A program made the position numbers and the translations under genes. The notes beneath the pieces are model-generated. The model was not told the origin of the DNA. It ran no database searches and was given only the letters and a program-made list of their open reading frames with translations. A stretch of DNA of 64,000 bases from Sporosarcina sp. BP05 (GTDB lineage: Bacteria > Bacillota > Bacilli > Bacillales_A > Planococcaceae), in assembly GCF_014282005.1 (NCBI RefSeq), contig NZ_JACFTD010000004.1, forward strand, positions 124,001 to 188,000, read 5' to 3'. The stretch's first letter is position 1. Every line of letters begins with the position of its first letter. Below are positions 9,863-19,389 of the stretch, piece by piece.

Positions 9863-10702
9863 TTATTTTTGAATAAACTGCTGTGTCCAGTAGTTGCCGT
9901 TTTTGTCATAGCCGATGCCGATGTGAGTGAATCCAGGTGTTAAGATATTTTGTCTATGCCCTGGTGAATTCATCCATCCTTTTACAACTTCTTCAGCCGA
10001 ACGTTGGCCCATAGCAATATTTTCCGCTGCCGATTTATACGTTATACCATTTGATTTCATTTGATCGAATGGTGATCCGTATGTCGGGCTTGTATGCGAA
10101 AAGTATCCTTTTGATGCCATATCTGTTGACTTTTGTCGTGCAGAGTTCATCAACTTCGCATCTGTTAGTAATGGTTTAAGACCTGCTTTTTGTCTTTCAA
10201 CATTTGTAAGGTCAAGTACAGCTTTTTCAATCGCAGAAACAGAAGCATCTGATGTTGTTTCCGCTGGTTTTTCTGGTGTTGGCTTAACCGGTGGAGTTAC
10301 TTCCGGTGTTGGTGCTGGCTTAGCCGGTGGAGTTGCTTCCGGTTTTGGTGTTGGTGTTGGTGTTGGTACCGGTTTAGTCGGAGCTGGTTTTTCTACCGGC
10401 TTAACTATAACTGGCTTATTCACCGGTTTCTTGATTGGCTTGACTATAACTGGCTTATTTACCTGTTTGTCAATAACGCCTGTATTTTTTGCATAAGACT
10501 TAGCTAAACTATAAAGTTGCTCAAAATTAATATTTTTTCCAAGCAAGACATTGTACATGTCGGGTTGTTTGTCCCCCCCTATGTAGCTTTGAATGTACTT
10601 GTGCACCTGTACATTATTGTCCAATTGTGAAGCTTCTACATTATTGTTGTTCGGCAGTAAGAGCGCCGAACCGAGCATGAGTACTGCAATCGATTTTTTC
10701 AT
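9863..10702 (-). CDS. Secreted CAP (SCP/PR1) domain protein, YkwD type
   Basis: Exported protein of 279 residues with unknown molecular activity; the Bacillus relatives are surface or spore-associated. A signal peptide spans about residues 1-25 (hydrophobic LMLGSALLLP, cleavage near VEA-SQ). Residues 80-150 form a Pro/Lys/Val-rich linker built of KPV, PTPTPTP and TPPVKP repeats that probably crosses or binds the wall. The C-terminal 125 residues are a CAP domain with HTSPTYGSPF, AENIAMG and the GWMNSPGHRQNIL motif. The ATG at 10702 is chosen for its GGGAGGAG site seven bases upstream. Similarity to YkwD/SafA-neighbour proteins suggests a sporulation role, but no sporulation promoter is obvious. 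Confidence 0.85.
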   Translation of the reverse strand: MKKSIAVLMLGSALLLPNNNNVEASQLDNNVQVHKYIQSYIGGDKQPDMYNVLLGKNINFEQLYSLAKSYAKNTGVIDKQVNKPVIVKPIKKPVNKPVIVKPVEKPAPTKPVPTPTPTPKPEATPPAKPAPTPEVTPPVKPTPEKPAETTSDASVSAIEKAVLDLTNVERQKAGLKPLLTDAKLMNSARQKSTDMASKGYFSHTSPTYGSPFDQMKSNGITYKSAAENIAMGQRSAEEVVKGWMNSPGHRQNILTPGFTHIGIGYDKNGNYWTQQFIQK

Positions 10703-10848
10703 CTCATTACTCCTCCCTTCGCAATCTATCATAACGCGTGGGAGATTTAGAATATCGGGGTTTTTTACCAGTAAACCCAGTTCTTAAATAAATACCCTAG
10801 CAAAGGACCTCACATTCTATGGAAATGGATAAGTCTGGTCAACTATCT

Positions 10849-11772
10849 TTAATTTTCATCTGAAAAGGGGTTGACGACCTCATAATTTATCGATTCGATG
10901 CCTTCACCAATGATAACTAGGCAGGCTTCCATCTTGACGTATTCAGGCAACCAGTTGACCATTCCATATGCATATTGAAACATAAATGGATTTTTATAGC
11001 CGCTAATGGGCACATAACCTTTCATCCGATACACTGTATCAGGAAGTGATTTCACCCAATTCTCAAATTCTTCTTTTGTAACACTATCATTAAATGTAAG
11101 AAGTTTTGAAGAAAGAGGAAGGCCTTTTCCTGATATGATTTGTTTATCAGTCCCTTTTTTCGACGAACTAAGGGTTTTCTCAATGAAGGAGAACGCAACT
11201 TTTGCGCCCACCGTTTGTATAATTGGAGCAGATTCATTGAAACTAGCTAGTTCAAATGTCACTTTCGCTACTTCTTCTTCAGTTAGGAGATCAACTTTAT
11301 TTGCTAGTAGTAAATGAGCATGACGAATTTGTTCCATGAATAAAGCACGTACTTGCGGAGATAACAGATCACGTTCCAGCCAGCGCTTCGAATCGGCAAC
11401 TGTTATAATTCCTTTTATGTTAAGCCGGTCTGCGAATAAAGGAGAGTAGATAGCGTCTAGTGCTTCCACGGGGTGTGCAGCACCCGTTGTTTCAATTAAG
11501 ATGACATCGATATCATCGTTCTCCTCAAGCAGCCCCTGAAGCTGTGCCTCTGTTTTCTCTGAACCTGTACAACAGATACATCCGTCTAGCAGTTCTTTAA
11601 GCGGAACTCCACCTTCTCCTTCTACAGCATCTGAATCGAAAGGCAATGCTCCAAATTCATTCATCAATACAGCAGGTTTTTTTCCTTGTTCTTTCAATTG
11701 TGCAATTGTATGAAGTAATAGTGACGTTTTTCCGCTTCCTAGAAAACCACTAAATAAGTAAACATCAATCAT
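10849..11772 (-). CDS. CobW/COG0523 family G3E GTPase (putative metal chaperone)
   Basis: GTPase of the family that inserts or traffics Zn, Ni, Co or nitrile-hydratase Fe. 307 residues: Walker A GFLGSGKTS at residues 9-17, the family metal-binding CxCC loop as GCICCTG near residue 65, Walker B-like IDVILIETTGAAHP, and NKVDLL for guanine recognition. The C-terminal CobW domain is present but lacks a His-rich tail, so the metal is not indicated. It stands alone between terminators. No Zur-like site was recognised upstream. YciC/ZigA-type zinc chaperone is one option; another metal is equally possible. Confidence 0.85.
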   Translation of the reverse strand: MIDVYLFSGFLGSGKTSLLLHTIAQLKEQGKKPAVLMNEFGALPFDSDAVEGEGGVPLKELLDGCICCTGSEKTEAQLQGLLEENDDIDVILIETTGAAHPVEALDAIYSPLFADRLNIKGIITVADSKRWLERDLLSPQVRALFMEQIRHAHLLLANKVDLLTEEEVAKVTFELASFNESAPIIQTVGAKVAFSFIEKTLSSSKKGTDKQIISGKGLPLSSKLLTFNDSVTKEEFENWVKSLPDTVYRMKGYVPISGYKNPFMFQYAYGMVNWLPEYVKMEACLVIIGEGIESINYEVVNPFSDEN

Positions 11773-11805
11773 ATGTACGCCTCATTTCATTTTTTCGATA
11801 AATTC

Positions 11806-11844
11806 AAAAAAAGCGTCCGGCCGGATTAGGACTGGACGCTTTTT
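11806..11844. terminator. Terminator downstream of the CtpB-type protease gene
   Basis: Inverted repeat AAAAAGCGTCC ... GGACGCTTTTT with a 17-base loop directly after the stop codon at 11847; A/T runs on both sides allow use from either strand, but the gene it follows is on minus. Confidence 0.88.
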
Positions 11845-11846
11845 AA

Positions 11847-13346
11847 TTATTTCCCTACTTTTTCAAGTAAAACTTCTTTTGCTTTCAACAGCTGTGGATC
11901 GTCTTCTTGAATTTTCGTCCGAAGTTTTTCCATCAGACCGTATGTTGTTTCTCCTAAGAGAATACCATTGGTGTCTAGCGCTAGATCCTTTTGCAGCTTT
12001 TTGACAGCCAGAGTTGTTTTTTCATCAAACAAGCCATCAATTTCACCTGGTTCATAACCAACAGCTTCAAGCATTTCTTCTGCAGCTTTAATGGAAGGTG
12101 AAAGCATACCCACTTTCATTTCGATTGCTGGATCAAGAAACGGAAGCATTGCATAAGATGGATACGGCACTTCGATATCCGGTTTAATTCCTTCTTTATG
12201 AACCCAATTGCCATTAGGCGTAAGCCATTTAGCTGTAGTTAGTTTTAAATTTGAGCCGTCTGGAAGATTTTTAGGTGATTGAACGGTTCCTTTACCGAAT
12301 GTTTTCACACCGATAAGTGGAACATTGGCAGATTCTTTTAACGCAGCTGCCAGTATTTCTGATGCTGAGGCACTACCGTCATCAATAACCATTGTAACCG
12401 GAACTCCAATTTTTCTTTTTCCAGAGGCTGTATATATTTCTGGTTGCAATTCTTTTTCTTTATATTGGAAAATATTCTTTCCATTTTCCAAAAACAGATC
12501 AGAAACTTTGATGGCTATGTCAAGTCTACCGCCTGGATTTTGGCGTACGTCGACAACTAACCCTTTCATACCTTTCGCTTCCATCTCATCAAGGGCAACT
12601 AGCAACTCATCGTACGTTCCTTCAGAGAAGCTTGTAAGGTGAATATGTGCAATTCCATCATCAAGCATCTCAGCATAAACTGTTTCAATCGGAATAACGT
12701 CACGTTTGATTTTTACGTCTACCGGCTCGACTGCTGCACCTCGTTTAATGCTTAAAGTCACAGTTGTCCCTTTTTCGCCTCTGATTAAAAGAACCGCTTC
12801 TGATGATGACATTCCCTGGATACTTTCACCATCGACCGCAATGATTGTATCGTTCGGTAATATCCCTGCTCGTTCTGCGGGTGAATTTTTTATAGGAGAA
12901 ACGACGTTGATGTATCCATTTTTCTCTTGAATCTCAGCACCAATTCCTTCGAAACTAGACGAAATACTCTCGTTTAGTTGTCGGGCTTCCTTCTGATTCA
13001 AATAATCGGAATACGGGTCTCCGAGTGCATCAATCATCCCATTGATGGCACCATCAATAACTGCTGTTTGATCGATATCTTCGAAGTAATTCCCTTCCAT
13101 TTCATCATAGGCATTATATAACTTTTCAAATTCTTTTCGGTCCTTTAGCGGTTGCTTTTGTGGGCTTACAACTTCGACAACTTTATCATCACCCGTTGTT
13201 AATACGAAAAACGTTATGGCAGCACTGGCCAGTACAAGTCCGAATACAAGCATGACAAAAGAGAACGGTTTTAATTTAATATATCGTTTTGCTGGCGGTT
13301 GACGATTTGGCTCAATTTCTGTTTCGTGGCCATTATTCTCTTCCAT
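11847..13346 (-). CDS. ctpB: S41 carboxy-terminal processing protease with PDZ and peptidoglycan-binding domains (CtpB type)
   Basis: Serine protease acting outside the membrane; in Bacillus, CtpB cleaves SpoIVFA (and SpoIVB handles it too) in the sigma-K checkpoint. About 499 residues: cytosolic acidic start, one membrane segment at about 30-50, an N-terminal cap, PDZ domain (GIGAEIQEKNG to IRGEKGTTV), S41 core with catalytic serine in DDGSASASEIL and lysine in FGKGTVQ, and a C-terminal PG_binding_1 repeat (GYEPGEIDGLFDEKT). The start at 13346 (ATG) has GGGGA upstream; a GTG at 13358 is also possible. CtpA-like housekeeping function cannot be excluded, since both paralogues share this layout. 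Confidence 0.88.
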   Translation of the reverse strand: MEENNGHETEIEPNRQPPAKRYIKLKPFSFVMLVFGLVLASAAITFFVLTTGDDKVVEVVSPQKQPLKDRKEFEKLYNAYDEMEGNYFEDIDQTAVIDGAINGMIDALGDPYSDYLNQKEARQLNESISSSFEGIGAEIQEKNGYINVVSPIKNSPAERAGILPNDTIIAVDGESIQGMSSSEAVLLIRGEKGTTVTLSIKRGAAVEPVDVKIKRDVIPIETVYAEMLDDGIAHIHLTSFSEGTYDELLVALDEMEAKGMKGLVVDVRQNPGGRLDIAIKVSDLFLENGKNIFQYKEKELQPEIYTASGKRKIGVPVTMVIDDGSASASEILAAALKESANVPLIGVKTFGKGTVQSPKNLPDGSNLKLTTAKWLTPNGNWVHKEGIKPDIEVPYPSYAMLPFLDPAIEMKVGMLSPSIKAAEEMLEAVGYEPGEIDGLFDEKTTLAVKKLQKDLALDTNGILLGETTYGLMEKLRTKIQEDDPQLLKAKEVLLEKVGK

Positions 13347-13387
13347 CCCATTCCCCACTCTCTACTATTTATTGCAAGATTCCCCTG

Positions 13388-13410
13388 TGTCTAGCTACAC
13401 CGGCTAGACA
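13388..13410. repeat. Short inverted repeat TGTCTAG...CTAGACA
   Basis: A 7-bp perfect inverted repeat around the spacer CTACACCGG. It lies between deoD and ctpB. Its CTAG/CTACA-rich make-up resembles the hairpin at 40842-40876, so both may belong to one family of small intergenic palindromes; that is inference. Confidence 0.5.
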
Positions 13411-13423
13411 TCTGTACAATTCT

Positions 13424-13453
13424 AAAAAAGGACCGCTGTATAGCGGGCGGTCC
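13424..13453 (-). terminator. Terminator of deoD
   Basis: Minus-strand stem GGACCGC/GCGGTCC with a ten-base loop followed by TTTTTT, ten bases after the deoD stop. Confidence 0.88.
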
Positions 13454-13463
13454 TACTGCTCGA

Positions 13464-14168
13464 TTATTCTTGTATTGCTGCTTCGAGTGCCACTTCAATC
13501 ATGTCGTTAAACGTTGTTTGGCGCTCTTCTGATGATGTCGCCTCACCCGTTAGAAGGTGATCGCTCACAGTAAGAATTGCCAGTGCTTGGCGGCCAAATT
13601 TCGCAGCAAGCGTATACAATGCCGCCGCTTCCATTTCAACAGCTAGGACACCATACTGAGCCCATTTTTCATGTTGTGCATATTCATTATAGAAAACGTC
13701 TTCTGTAAACACATTTCCGACTTTCAAATCAAGCCCTTTTTTAAGTCCCGCATTATACGATTTCAAAAGAAGATCGAAGTCTGCAGTTGGTGCGTAGCTG
13801 ATACCACTGAATATGATTTCGTTCATTTTAGAATCTGTAGAAGCACTTTGTGCAAGAATAACATCCCGTACATGAACGTCTTTCTGGATCGCACCACAAG
13901 TACCTACACGGATTAATTTCTGAACGTCGTATTCTTGCATCAATTCTGTTACATATATAGAAATGGATGGAACACCCATACCTGTACCTTGAACAGAAAT
14001 GCGTTTCCCTTTATATGTTCCTGTATAGCCGAACATATTCCGTACTTCGTTGTATTGTATTACATCTTCTAAAAATGTTTCGGCAATGTATTTTGCACGT
14101 AGTGGATCTCCCGGAAGCAAAATCGTATCCGCGATGTCACCTTTTTTTGCATTGATATGTATACTCAT
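13464..14168 (-). CDS. deoD: Purine nucleoside phosphorylase, hexameric DeoD type
   Basis: Cleaves purine (deoxy)nucleosides with phosphate to base and (deoxy)ribose-1-phosphate. 234 residues, standard for the family. Motifs: [14 protein letters not shown] at the phosphate site, [20 protein letters not shown], and [13 protein letters not shown] with the ribose-binding Met/Glu; the general-acid aspartate is in TVSDHLLTG. The ATG at 14168 gives the family-typical MSIHI start although its ribosome site (GCGGGG) is weak and 10 bases away. Monocistronic with its own terminator. Confidence 0.95.
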   Translation of the reverse strand: MSIHINAKKGDIADTILLPGDPLRAKYIAETFLEDVIQYNEVRNMFGYTGTYKGKRISVQGTGMGVPSISIYVTELMQEYDVQKLIRVGTCGAIQKDVHVRDVILAQSASTDSKMNEIIFSGISYAPTADFDLLLKSYNAGLKKGLDLKVGNVFTEDVFYNEYAQHEKWAQYGVLAVEMEAAALYTLAAKFGRQALAILTVSDHLLTGEATSSEERQTTFNDMIEVALEAAIQE

Positions 14169-14249
14169 AATAAATAGCCCCGCTTTCAAATTTTCTTTTT
14201 CAATCATACATTCAACCTATCCATTATGCAATGAAGATGCAGAAGCTAC

Positions 14250-14471
14250 TTACAAAAATCGCTCTTCATATAACAGAAATAACTCGTCGAAAACGACAGA
14301 TGCCATTTTTGAATCAGCCTTTTCTTCGACATAACGCGATAAAGGGTCGAAATTTTTTTCTTCTTTTGGAAAACTAGAATCCTTAAACATATATTCCGCA
14401 AACGTTGATTTTAAATCATCTATCGTCCCACCGCGGAAGGATAGGGCGAATCGATAAAAAGATCGATCCAT
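14250..14471 (-). CDS. yozE: YozE family (sterile-alpha-motif-like) small protein
   Basis: 73-residue protein of the YozE_SAM_like family, function unknown. The recognisable pattern is RSFYRFALSFRGG near the start, then DSSFPKEEKNFDPLSRYVE and a C-terminal acidic/aromatic FDELFLLYEE. The ATG at 14471 is chosen because GGGAGA lies seven bases upstream; the frame stays open back to 14501, but that part overlaps the msrB stop and has no ribosome site. It follows msrB by 30 bases and probably shares its transcript. Confidence 0.85.
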   Translation of the reverse strand: MDRSFYRFALSFRGGTIDDLKSTFAEYMFKDSSFPKEEKNFDPLSRYVEEKADSKMASVVFDELFLLYEERFL

Positions 14472-14501
14472 CCATTCATCTCCCTTCTCAGTTTTCATCA
14501 T

Positions 14502-14921
14502 TTAAAATAGTTTCAAGTACTCTCTGTAACCTTCTGTTTCAAGTTGGTCTACAGCTACAAAACGAAGTGCCGCGGAATTGATGCAATAACGGAGTCCACC
14601 TTCACCAGGTCCATCTGGAAATACATGACCAAGATGCGAATCAGCAGTTTTACTGCGCACTTCTACACGTTTCATACCATGGGTCCTATCTGTTTTCTCT
14701 ACAACTTCCACCGATTCAATCGGTTTTGTAAAGCTTGGCCACCCACAGCCCGCATCATATTTATCTTTTGAACTAAACAGTGGCTTGCCTGAAATAATAT
14801 CGACATAAATCCCATCTTCAAAATGGCTATCGAATTCATTTCGAAACGGTGGTTCAGTCCCATTTTCCTGTGTGACGTGGTACTGTATTTCGGTTAATTT
14901 TTTTTTCAATTCTTCTGTCAT
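14502..14921 (-). CDS. msrB: Peptide methionine (R)-S-oxide reductase
   Basis: Reduces methionine-R-sulfoxide in oxidised proteins. 139 residues. The motifs [15 protein letters not shown] and the catalytic-cysteine segment [11 protein letters not shown] are present; the zinc-binding CxxC pairs of some MsrB forms are absent. It overlaps the end of msrA by four bases (ATGA), so the two stereospecific reductases are translated together, the usual Bacillus arrangement. Confidence 0.96.
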   Translation of the reverse strand: MTEELKKKLTEIQYHVTQENGTEPPFRNEFDSHFEDGIYVDIISGKPLFSSKDKYDAGCGWPSFTKPIESVEVVEKTDRTHGMKRVEVRSKTADSHLGHVFPDGPGEGGLRYCINSAALRFVAVDQLETEGYREYLKLF

Positions 14922-15448
14922 GAATCTTCACCCCAGTTATCAGATTTGAACCTTTCACGGCCTGAGCCAGTTGCATATCGATTATAATGTGTTGGGTTTT
15001 TCATGTAATAATCTTGATGCCCTTCTTCAGCTACGTAAAATGGTTTCGCAGGTAGAATATCAGTTGCGATGGCTTTGTCGAACTTCCCTGAAGCATCTAG
15101 TTCAGCCTTTGTTAGCTCAGCGAGTTGTAGTTGCTCGGGTGTATGATAAAAAATGGCTGTCTGATAGGATTCACCCCGGTCGAAAAATTGGCCGCCCGAA
15201 TCGGTTGGGTCAATCTGTCTCCAAAAGATGTCGATCAGTTCGCGATACGAAATGACTTCATCATCAAACGTAATTTGAATTGCTTCACGGTGGCCGGTCT
15301 CATTCGTACAGACCAGTTCATAAGATGGGTTTACTACATCCCCGCCAGTATAGCCAGAAATGACTGAATGGACACCGTCATATCGGTCGAACGGTTTCAC
15401 CATGCACCAAAAACAACCTCCAGCAAATGTGGCCAATGATTTCGCCAT
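14918..15448 (-). CDS. msrA: Peptide methionine (S)-S-oxide reductase
   Basis: Reduces methionine-S-sulfoxide. 176 residues with the catalytic GCFWC near the N-terminus, the GYTGG motif, and HREAIQI and EEGHQDYY further on; no long C-terminal extension with extra cysteines other than the catalytic one and one in [10 protein letters not shown]. First gene of the msrA-msrB-yozE run, 12 bases downstream of the ypmS stop, so it is likely part of the longer degV-ypmR-ypmS-msr transcript. Confidence 0.96.
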   Translation of the reverse strand: MAKSLATFAGGCFWCMVKPFDRYDGVHSVISGYTGGDVVNPSYELVCTNETGHREAIQITFDDEVISYRELIDIFWRQIDPTDSGGQFFDRGESYQTAIFYHTPEQLQLAELTKAELDASGKFDKAIATDILPAKPFYVAEEGHQDYYMKNPTHYNRYATGSGRERFKSDNWGEDS

Positions 15449-15460
15449 TGTAAAACCTCC

Positions 15461-16036
15461 CTATTCTTTCGGTATAATAATTTCCAAGATAATCTCATCA
15501 TCCGCCAAATTGAATGTCTTCGCTCTCACTTTTAAATTACCCGAAACAGAAATTTCCGACAGGTCGATGAAAAACTCCTCTTCCTTGGGACGAACAATCA
15601 GCCAAGGAGGAAATTTCACTGAGTCCTTCAATATTTTCAAGACGGTTGAAGGCTGGATGTTTAATAGCCCGATTTCCATTGATGATTGCTTCAAAATCAA
15701 ATTACCATCTTCTCGTACGACCGGGTCAAAATGCATAATGACAGGGTATGTAAATGAGAAAACTGTCAGTTCCGAAAATAATGCCACATCGCCATCCACT
15801 TTAATCGTTAACGGGAGTGGCCCGCCTTTCGTCATTTTCCGAACATACGTATTGGCAATCGATTCGAGGTTTTCTTTTGTCGCACTCACTGTTAAGACAT
15901 TATTCGATGCGTCCACTACTTCCATATTAGGAAGTGGGATCGAGTCAGGGGTACTACTGATGAAAAAAATTATGGCTGAAAGTGCTGCTGCAACAAGACC
16001 TGCAAGTAAAAAAAAACCTATTTTCCATCGATTCAC
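15461..16036 (-). CDS. ypmS: YpmS family (DUF2140) membrane-anchored protein
   Basis: 191-residue protein with one N-terminal membrane helix (residues 7-28) and an extracytoplasmic domain of beta-rich character. Function unknown; in Bacillus the gene follows ypmR as here. A GTG at 16036 is chosen because TAGGAG lies eight bases upstream; earlier ATG codons would overlap ypmR. Recognition rests on the pattern around PSTVLKILKDSVKFPPWL and the neighbourhood. Confidence 0.8.
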   Translation of the reverse strand: MNRWKIGFFLLAGLVAAALSAIIFFISSTPDSIPLPNMEVVDASNNVLTVSATKENLESIANTYVRKMTKGGPLPLTIKVDGDVALFSELTVFSFTYPVIMHFDPVVREDGNLILKQSSMEIGLLNIQPSTVLKILKDSVKFPPWLIVRPKEEEFFIDLSEISVSGNLKVRAKTFNLADDEIILEIIIPKE

Positions 16037-16047
16037 GCGATCAGCTC

Positions 16048-16863
16048 CTACATTTCCAATTCCCCGTCCGATAATTTTTGCAAGCCGCATTCTTCCAGCT
16101 TTTCAAGGTAACGTTCCGCCATCGCGTCATACCCCTTTGCATTCGGATGAAAGAAATCGGTGTGGTACACCATGTTCGTATTTGAATCGAACAGGTCCAA
16201 AACGGGGACAAAGCATGACTTTCCGTCCATCATGGCACGAACTTCAATCGCTTCATTCCAGTCAGCAATAATATCTTCAAATTCATTCGTTTCATCCGTC
16301 ACAATTGAAAACGGATTATAAAGACCTGCTACAATAATGATTGCATCGCCATTCAAATCTCGGATGATACTGAATAATTCATCGAGCCTATTTTCAAACT
16401 TACCTAGTTCACTATAAAATTGTTCCGTCTTCAAATTGAATAGATTGGACTTAACGACTTTCATAATATCATTGCCGCCAATTGTCAAAAAGATTAGATC
16501 TGCCGTTTTCAAAGACGATTGAACTTCAGGTTCTTCCAGTTTGTCGATGAGTTGGTCGCTTCTTCGACCCCGCTTTGCCAAATTAGAAGCATCAACATCC
16601 TTAACCCCTTTCCATTCATCCATTTTGTCAGTTACACGGCCAAAATAACCTTCTTTTTTCAGTTCATCTCCGACACCCTGTGTAAGTGAATCCCCTAATC
16701 CAATTACATTGATATTTTTTGGAATGAAATACCCTGGGATAGTCCACTCAGTAAATGCGATTTCTTGTCGACCAGTAAATGCACCTGTTTTTTCGATTTG
16801 CGTTTGTTGACAGCCAGACAAAAATAATGAGAAGGCGATCACAATCAGAAATACTCTTCTCAT
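16048..16863 (-). CDS. ypmR: SGNH/GDSL hydrolase-family lipoprotein (YpmR type)
   Basis: Predicted esterase or lipase-like hydrolase held on the outer membrane face by a lipid anchor. 271 residues: lipoprotein signal ending in LFLSGC, then the SGNH blocks GLGDSLTQGVGD (nucleophile serine), TIGGNDI, and FHPNAKGYDAMAE with the catalytic His. The ATG at 16863 is chosen because it puts the signal peptide at the very N-terminus; the frame is open to 16902 but without a ribosome site. Lies between degV and ypmS as in Bacillus. Substrate unknown. Confidence 0.87.
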   Translation of the reverse strand: MRRVFLIVIAFSLFLSGCQQTQIEKTGAFTGRQEIAFTEWTIPGYFIPKNINVIGLGDSLTQGVGDELKKEGYFGRVTDKMDEWKGVKDVDASNLAKRGRRSDQLIDKLEEPEVQSSLKTADLIFLTIGGNDIMKVVKSNLFNLKTEQFYSELGKFENRLDELFSIIRDLNGDAIIIVAGLYNPFSIVTDETNEFEDIIADWNEAIEVRAMMDGKSCFVPVLDLFDSNTNMVYHTDFFHPNAKGYDAMAERYLEKLEECGLQKLSDGELEM

Positions 16864-16901
16864 ACGTAGAGTTCCCCTTTTCTTCAATAAAGAATCATTC
16901 A

Positions 16902-17741
16902 TTAATCCGCATAATACATGAAGCCTATCGCTCCTTCTCCAGTATGTGTACTGATGATTGGAGCCGTAAATGTAAGCTTCACGTCTTTGATGCCCGATTC
17001 TTGTATCATTTTCTTCAATGGTTCTCCCATTTTCAACCCATTAGCGTGTGAAATACCGACCCCACGAATAATCTTTCCAGCCGTCTCTTCTTTGAAAACC
17101 TTGAATAGATGGGCTACGACTTGTTTGTGACTGCGCGCTTTCGCGACAGGTGTATAAACGCCCCCCTGCAAAGTCGCAATCGGTTTTATATTCAACAAGG
17201 AACCAATCATTGCTTTCCCTTTTCCGATTCGGCCGCCTTTCACAAGGTTATCGAGTGAATCGACAACAACGAAAAGCGATGTATTATTACGGATTGTGTT
17301 CAGCCGTTCAACAATCTCAGTAACTGACTTCCCTAGCTCAGCCAACTCCGCAGCCTCCATTACTTGAAACATTAAAGCATGTGAGATGAACATTGAATCG
17401 ATGACAGTTACTTTGGAATCTGTCATTTCAGCTGCCGCCTGGGCAGATTTCACAGTACCGCTCATGCCGCCAGTCATATGTATGGAGATGATTTCACTGC
17501 CATCTTCCCCCAGTTTGTCATACAACTCCTTGAAAACACCTGCCGCTGGTTGCGAGCTTTTCGGCAGTTGAGCAGAACTTCTCATCTTTTCCAGAAATTC
17601 TTCAGGTTGTATATCTACACCGTCGATAAACGTTTTACCATCTATTTGAATCGTAAGTGGAACAACATGTAGACCATACTTTAGAATATCCTCCACTTTT
17701 AAATCAGCTGTTGAATCCGTGACGATATGGACTTTTTTCAT
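16902..17741 (-). CDS. degV: DegV family fatty-acid-binding protein
   Basis: 279 residues. DegV/FakB-type proteins bind a single fatty acid and present it to a FakA kinase for phosphorylation. Visible family signatures are IVTDSTADL at the N-terminus, TSQPAAGVFKELYDKL-like SSQPAAG, HMTGGMSGT, and VDSLDNLVKGGRIGK. The ATG at 17741 has GAGGGGAG upstream. No fakA is in the window. It heads the degV-ypmR-ypmS-msrA group. Confidence 0.9.
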   Translation of the reverse strand: MKKVHIVTDSTADLKVEDILKYGLHVVPLTIQIDGKTFIDGVDIQPEEFLEKMRSSAQLPKSSQPAAGVFKELYDKLGEDGSEIISIHMTGGMSGTVKSAQAAAEMTDSKVTVIDSMFISHALMFQVMEAAELAELGKSVTEIVERLNTIRNNTSLFVVVDSLDNLVKGGRIGKGKAMIGSLLNIKPIATLQGGVYTPVAKARSHKQVVAHLFKVFKEETAGKIIRGVGISHANGLKMGEPLKKMIQESGIKDVKLTFTAPIISTHTGEGAIGFMYYAD

Positions 17742-17803
17742 AATGCGCACTCCCCTCGAGTAGTAGCAGTTATCAATATAAGTAAATGATATATAATTCG
17801 AAG

Positions 17804-17832
17804 TAAAAAGTTCCTTCACTTGTAAATAGGGA
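17804..17832 (-). terminator. Weak terminator after folA
   Basis: Minus-strand stem AGTCCCT/AGGAACT with one mismatch, followed by TTTTTA. It lies six bases past the folA stop. Confidence 0.5.
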
Positions 17833-17837
17833 CTTTT

Positions 17838-18317
17838 TTATTCCTTTTCATAAACAAGAAATGAATACGGAATTTCATCTTCTGTAATGTGATCTTGCGA
17901 AGTCGTTATGAGCTTCCATTCAGGACCATATGAAGGAAAAAAGGTATCCCCTTCGTACTCTTTTTGAATGTACGTAATGTAGAGGCGATCCGCTATTCCC
18001 TGTGCTGCACGGAATATTTCCGCACCACCGATAATCATCACTTCTTCTGCATACTCTCCTGCCCTTGCAATCGCATCAGTTAGATTGTGTACGACAACAG
18101 CGCCTTCAGCTGTATACGCTTCATTTCGTGTAACGATGATGCTGAGCCGACCAGGTAAAGGTCTACCGATTGACTCAAACGTTTTACGCCCCATTACCAT
18201 TGCTTTTCCCATCGACATCTTTTTGAAGTAAGCAAGGTCAGCTGGAATATGCCAGGGCAAATCGTTATTCAAACCTATGACCCGGTTCGGATCATGAGCT
18301 ACAAGTAGTGAAATCAT
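17838..18317 (-). CDS. folA: Dihydrofolate reductase
   Basis: NADPH-dependent reduction of dihydrofolate, regenerating the cofactor consumed by ThyA. 159 residues with the family pattern VIGLNNDLPWHIPADLAYFK-like start (VIGLNNDLPWH), GRKTFESIGRPLPGR at the NADPH site and MIIGGAEIF. Start ATG has AAAGGTGG upstream. It lies 16 bases after thyA in one transcript. Confidence 0.96.
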   Translation of the reverse strand: MISLLVAHDPNRVIGLNNDLPWHIPADLAYFKKMSMGKAMVMGRKTFESIGRPLPGRLSIIVTRNEAYTAEGAVVVHNLTDAIARAGEYAEEVMIIGGAEIFRAAQGIADRLYITYIQKEYEGDTFFPSYGPEWKLITTSQDHITEDEIPYSFLVYEKE

Positions 18318-18333
18318 TGAAATCCACCTTTCT

Positions 18334-19275
18334 TTAGACAGCTATTGGTCCTTTAATTTTTGGATGTGGTTCATAATTTTCAAGTTCTATATCTTGCGTT
18401 TCTAATTCGAAAATCGTTTTGCCTTCGATATTCAATTTTAATGTCGGTAACGTTCGCGGTTCCCGAGTCAACTGCTCATTTACTTGATTAACATGATTCG
18501 AGTAAATATGCGCATCCCCAAGCGTATGGACGAATTCGCCTACACCAAGATCGCATTCATGCGCAATCAAATGAACTAGAAGTGCATAAGATGCAATATT
18601 AAATGGTACGCCAAGGAAGATGTCCGCACTTCGCTGGTAAAGCTGGCATGATAGCTTCCCGTCTGCTACATAAAATTGGAATAATGCATGACATGGCGGC
18701 AATGCCATATCTTCCACTTCAGAAGGATTCCATGCAGTAACAATATGCCTACGGGAATCCGGATTATTTTTAATGCCTTCAATTAAATTGGCAATTTGAT
18801 CAATCGTTTGTTCCCCATTTGACCATGATCTCCACTGTTTACCATATACCGGTCCAAGGTCGGCGTATTTTGCGGCAAATTCTTCATCTTCCACTACACG
18901 CTTTTTGAATGCATCCATTTCAATTTTATAGACAGCCGCAAACTCGGTGTCTTTTGAAGCGCGACGTCCGAAGTCCGTCATATCTGGACCACTGTATTCG
19001 ATGCTCGTCACCCATTGTTCAAAAGCCCATTCATCCCAGATTGGATTTCGATTTTCAATAAGCGTTTTGACATTCGTATCGCCTTTTAAGAACCATAACA
19101 ATTCAGATGAAATAAGACGGAAAGCCGTTTTTTTCGTTGTCATGAGTGGAAATCCCTCATTTAAATTGAAGCGCATTTGATAACCAAAGACACTGATTGT
19201 CCCTGTCCCTGTGCGATCTTCTTTCTTTTCACCCGTTTCAAGAACATGTTTACATAATTCTAAATACTGTTTCAT
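18334..19275 (-). CDS. thyA: Thymidylate synthase (long ThyA form)
   Basis: Makes dTMP from dUMP with methylene-THF. 313 residues, about 50 longer than the short E. coli form because of an insert near residues 80-140, as in Lactobacillus and Staphylococcus ThyA. The catalytic cysteine lies in [29 protein letters not shown] and [14 protein letters not shown] are intact. The ATG at 19275 has GGAGG seven bases before it. Confidence 0.96.
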   Translation of the reverse strand: MKQYLELCKHVLETGEKKEDRTGTGTISVFGYQMRFNLNEGFPLMTTKKTAFRLISSELLWFLKGDTNVKTLIENRNPIWDEWAFEQWVTSIEYSGPDMTDFGRRASKDTEFAAVYKIEMDAFKKRVVEDEEFAAKYADLGPVYGKQWRSWSNGEQTIDQIANLIEGIKNNPDSRRHIVTAWNPSEVEDMALPPCHALFQFYVADGKLSCQLYQRSADIFLGVPFNIASYALLVHLIAHECDLGVGEFVHTLGDAHIYSNHVNQVNEQLTREPRTLPTLKLNIEGKTIFELETQDIELENYEPHPKIKGPIAV

Positions 19276-19334
19276 TAAAAAGCCTCCTTGCATTAGTGTT
19301 CAGTATATCAAATATGATCTAGCTATCATAATAA

Positions 19335-19389
19335 AAAAGCACACCTCTGGCATGGTTATTTAGGATAACCATGCCAGAGGTGTGCTTTT
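19335..19389. terminator. Very long perfect hairpin upstream of thyA
   Basis: A 25-bp perfect inverted repeat (arms 19335-19359 and 19365-19389) with a five-base loop, bounded by AAAA and TTTT, so it can end transcription on either strand. It lies 60 bases upstream of thyA, where it would stop read-through from the decayed region to its right. Confidence 0.85.

Noticed and set aside
9863..10702. Glycine- or proline-repeat region of the CAP protein as a phase-variable tract
   Set aside because: The KPV/TPT repeats are short and irregular at DNA level, without a clean tandem unit.
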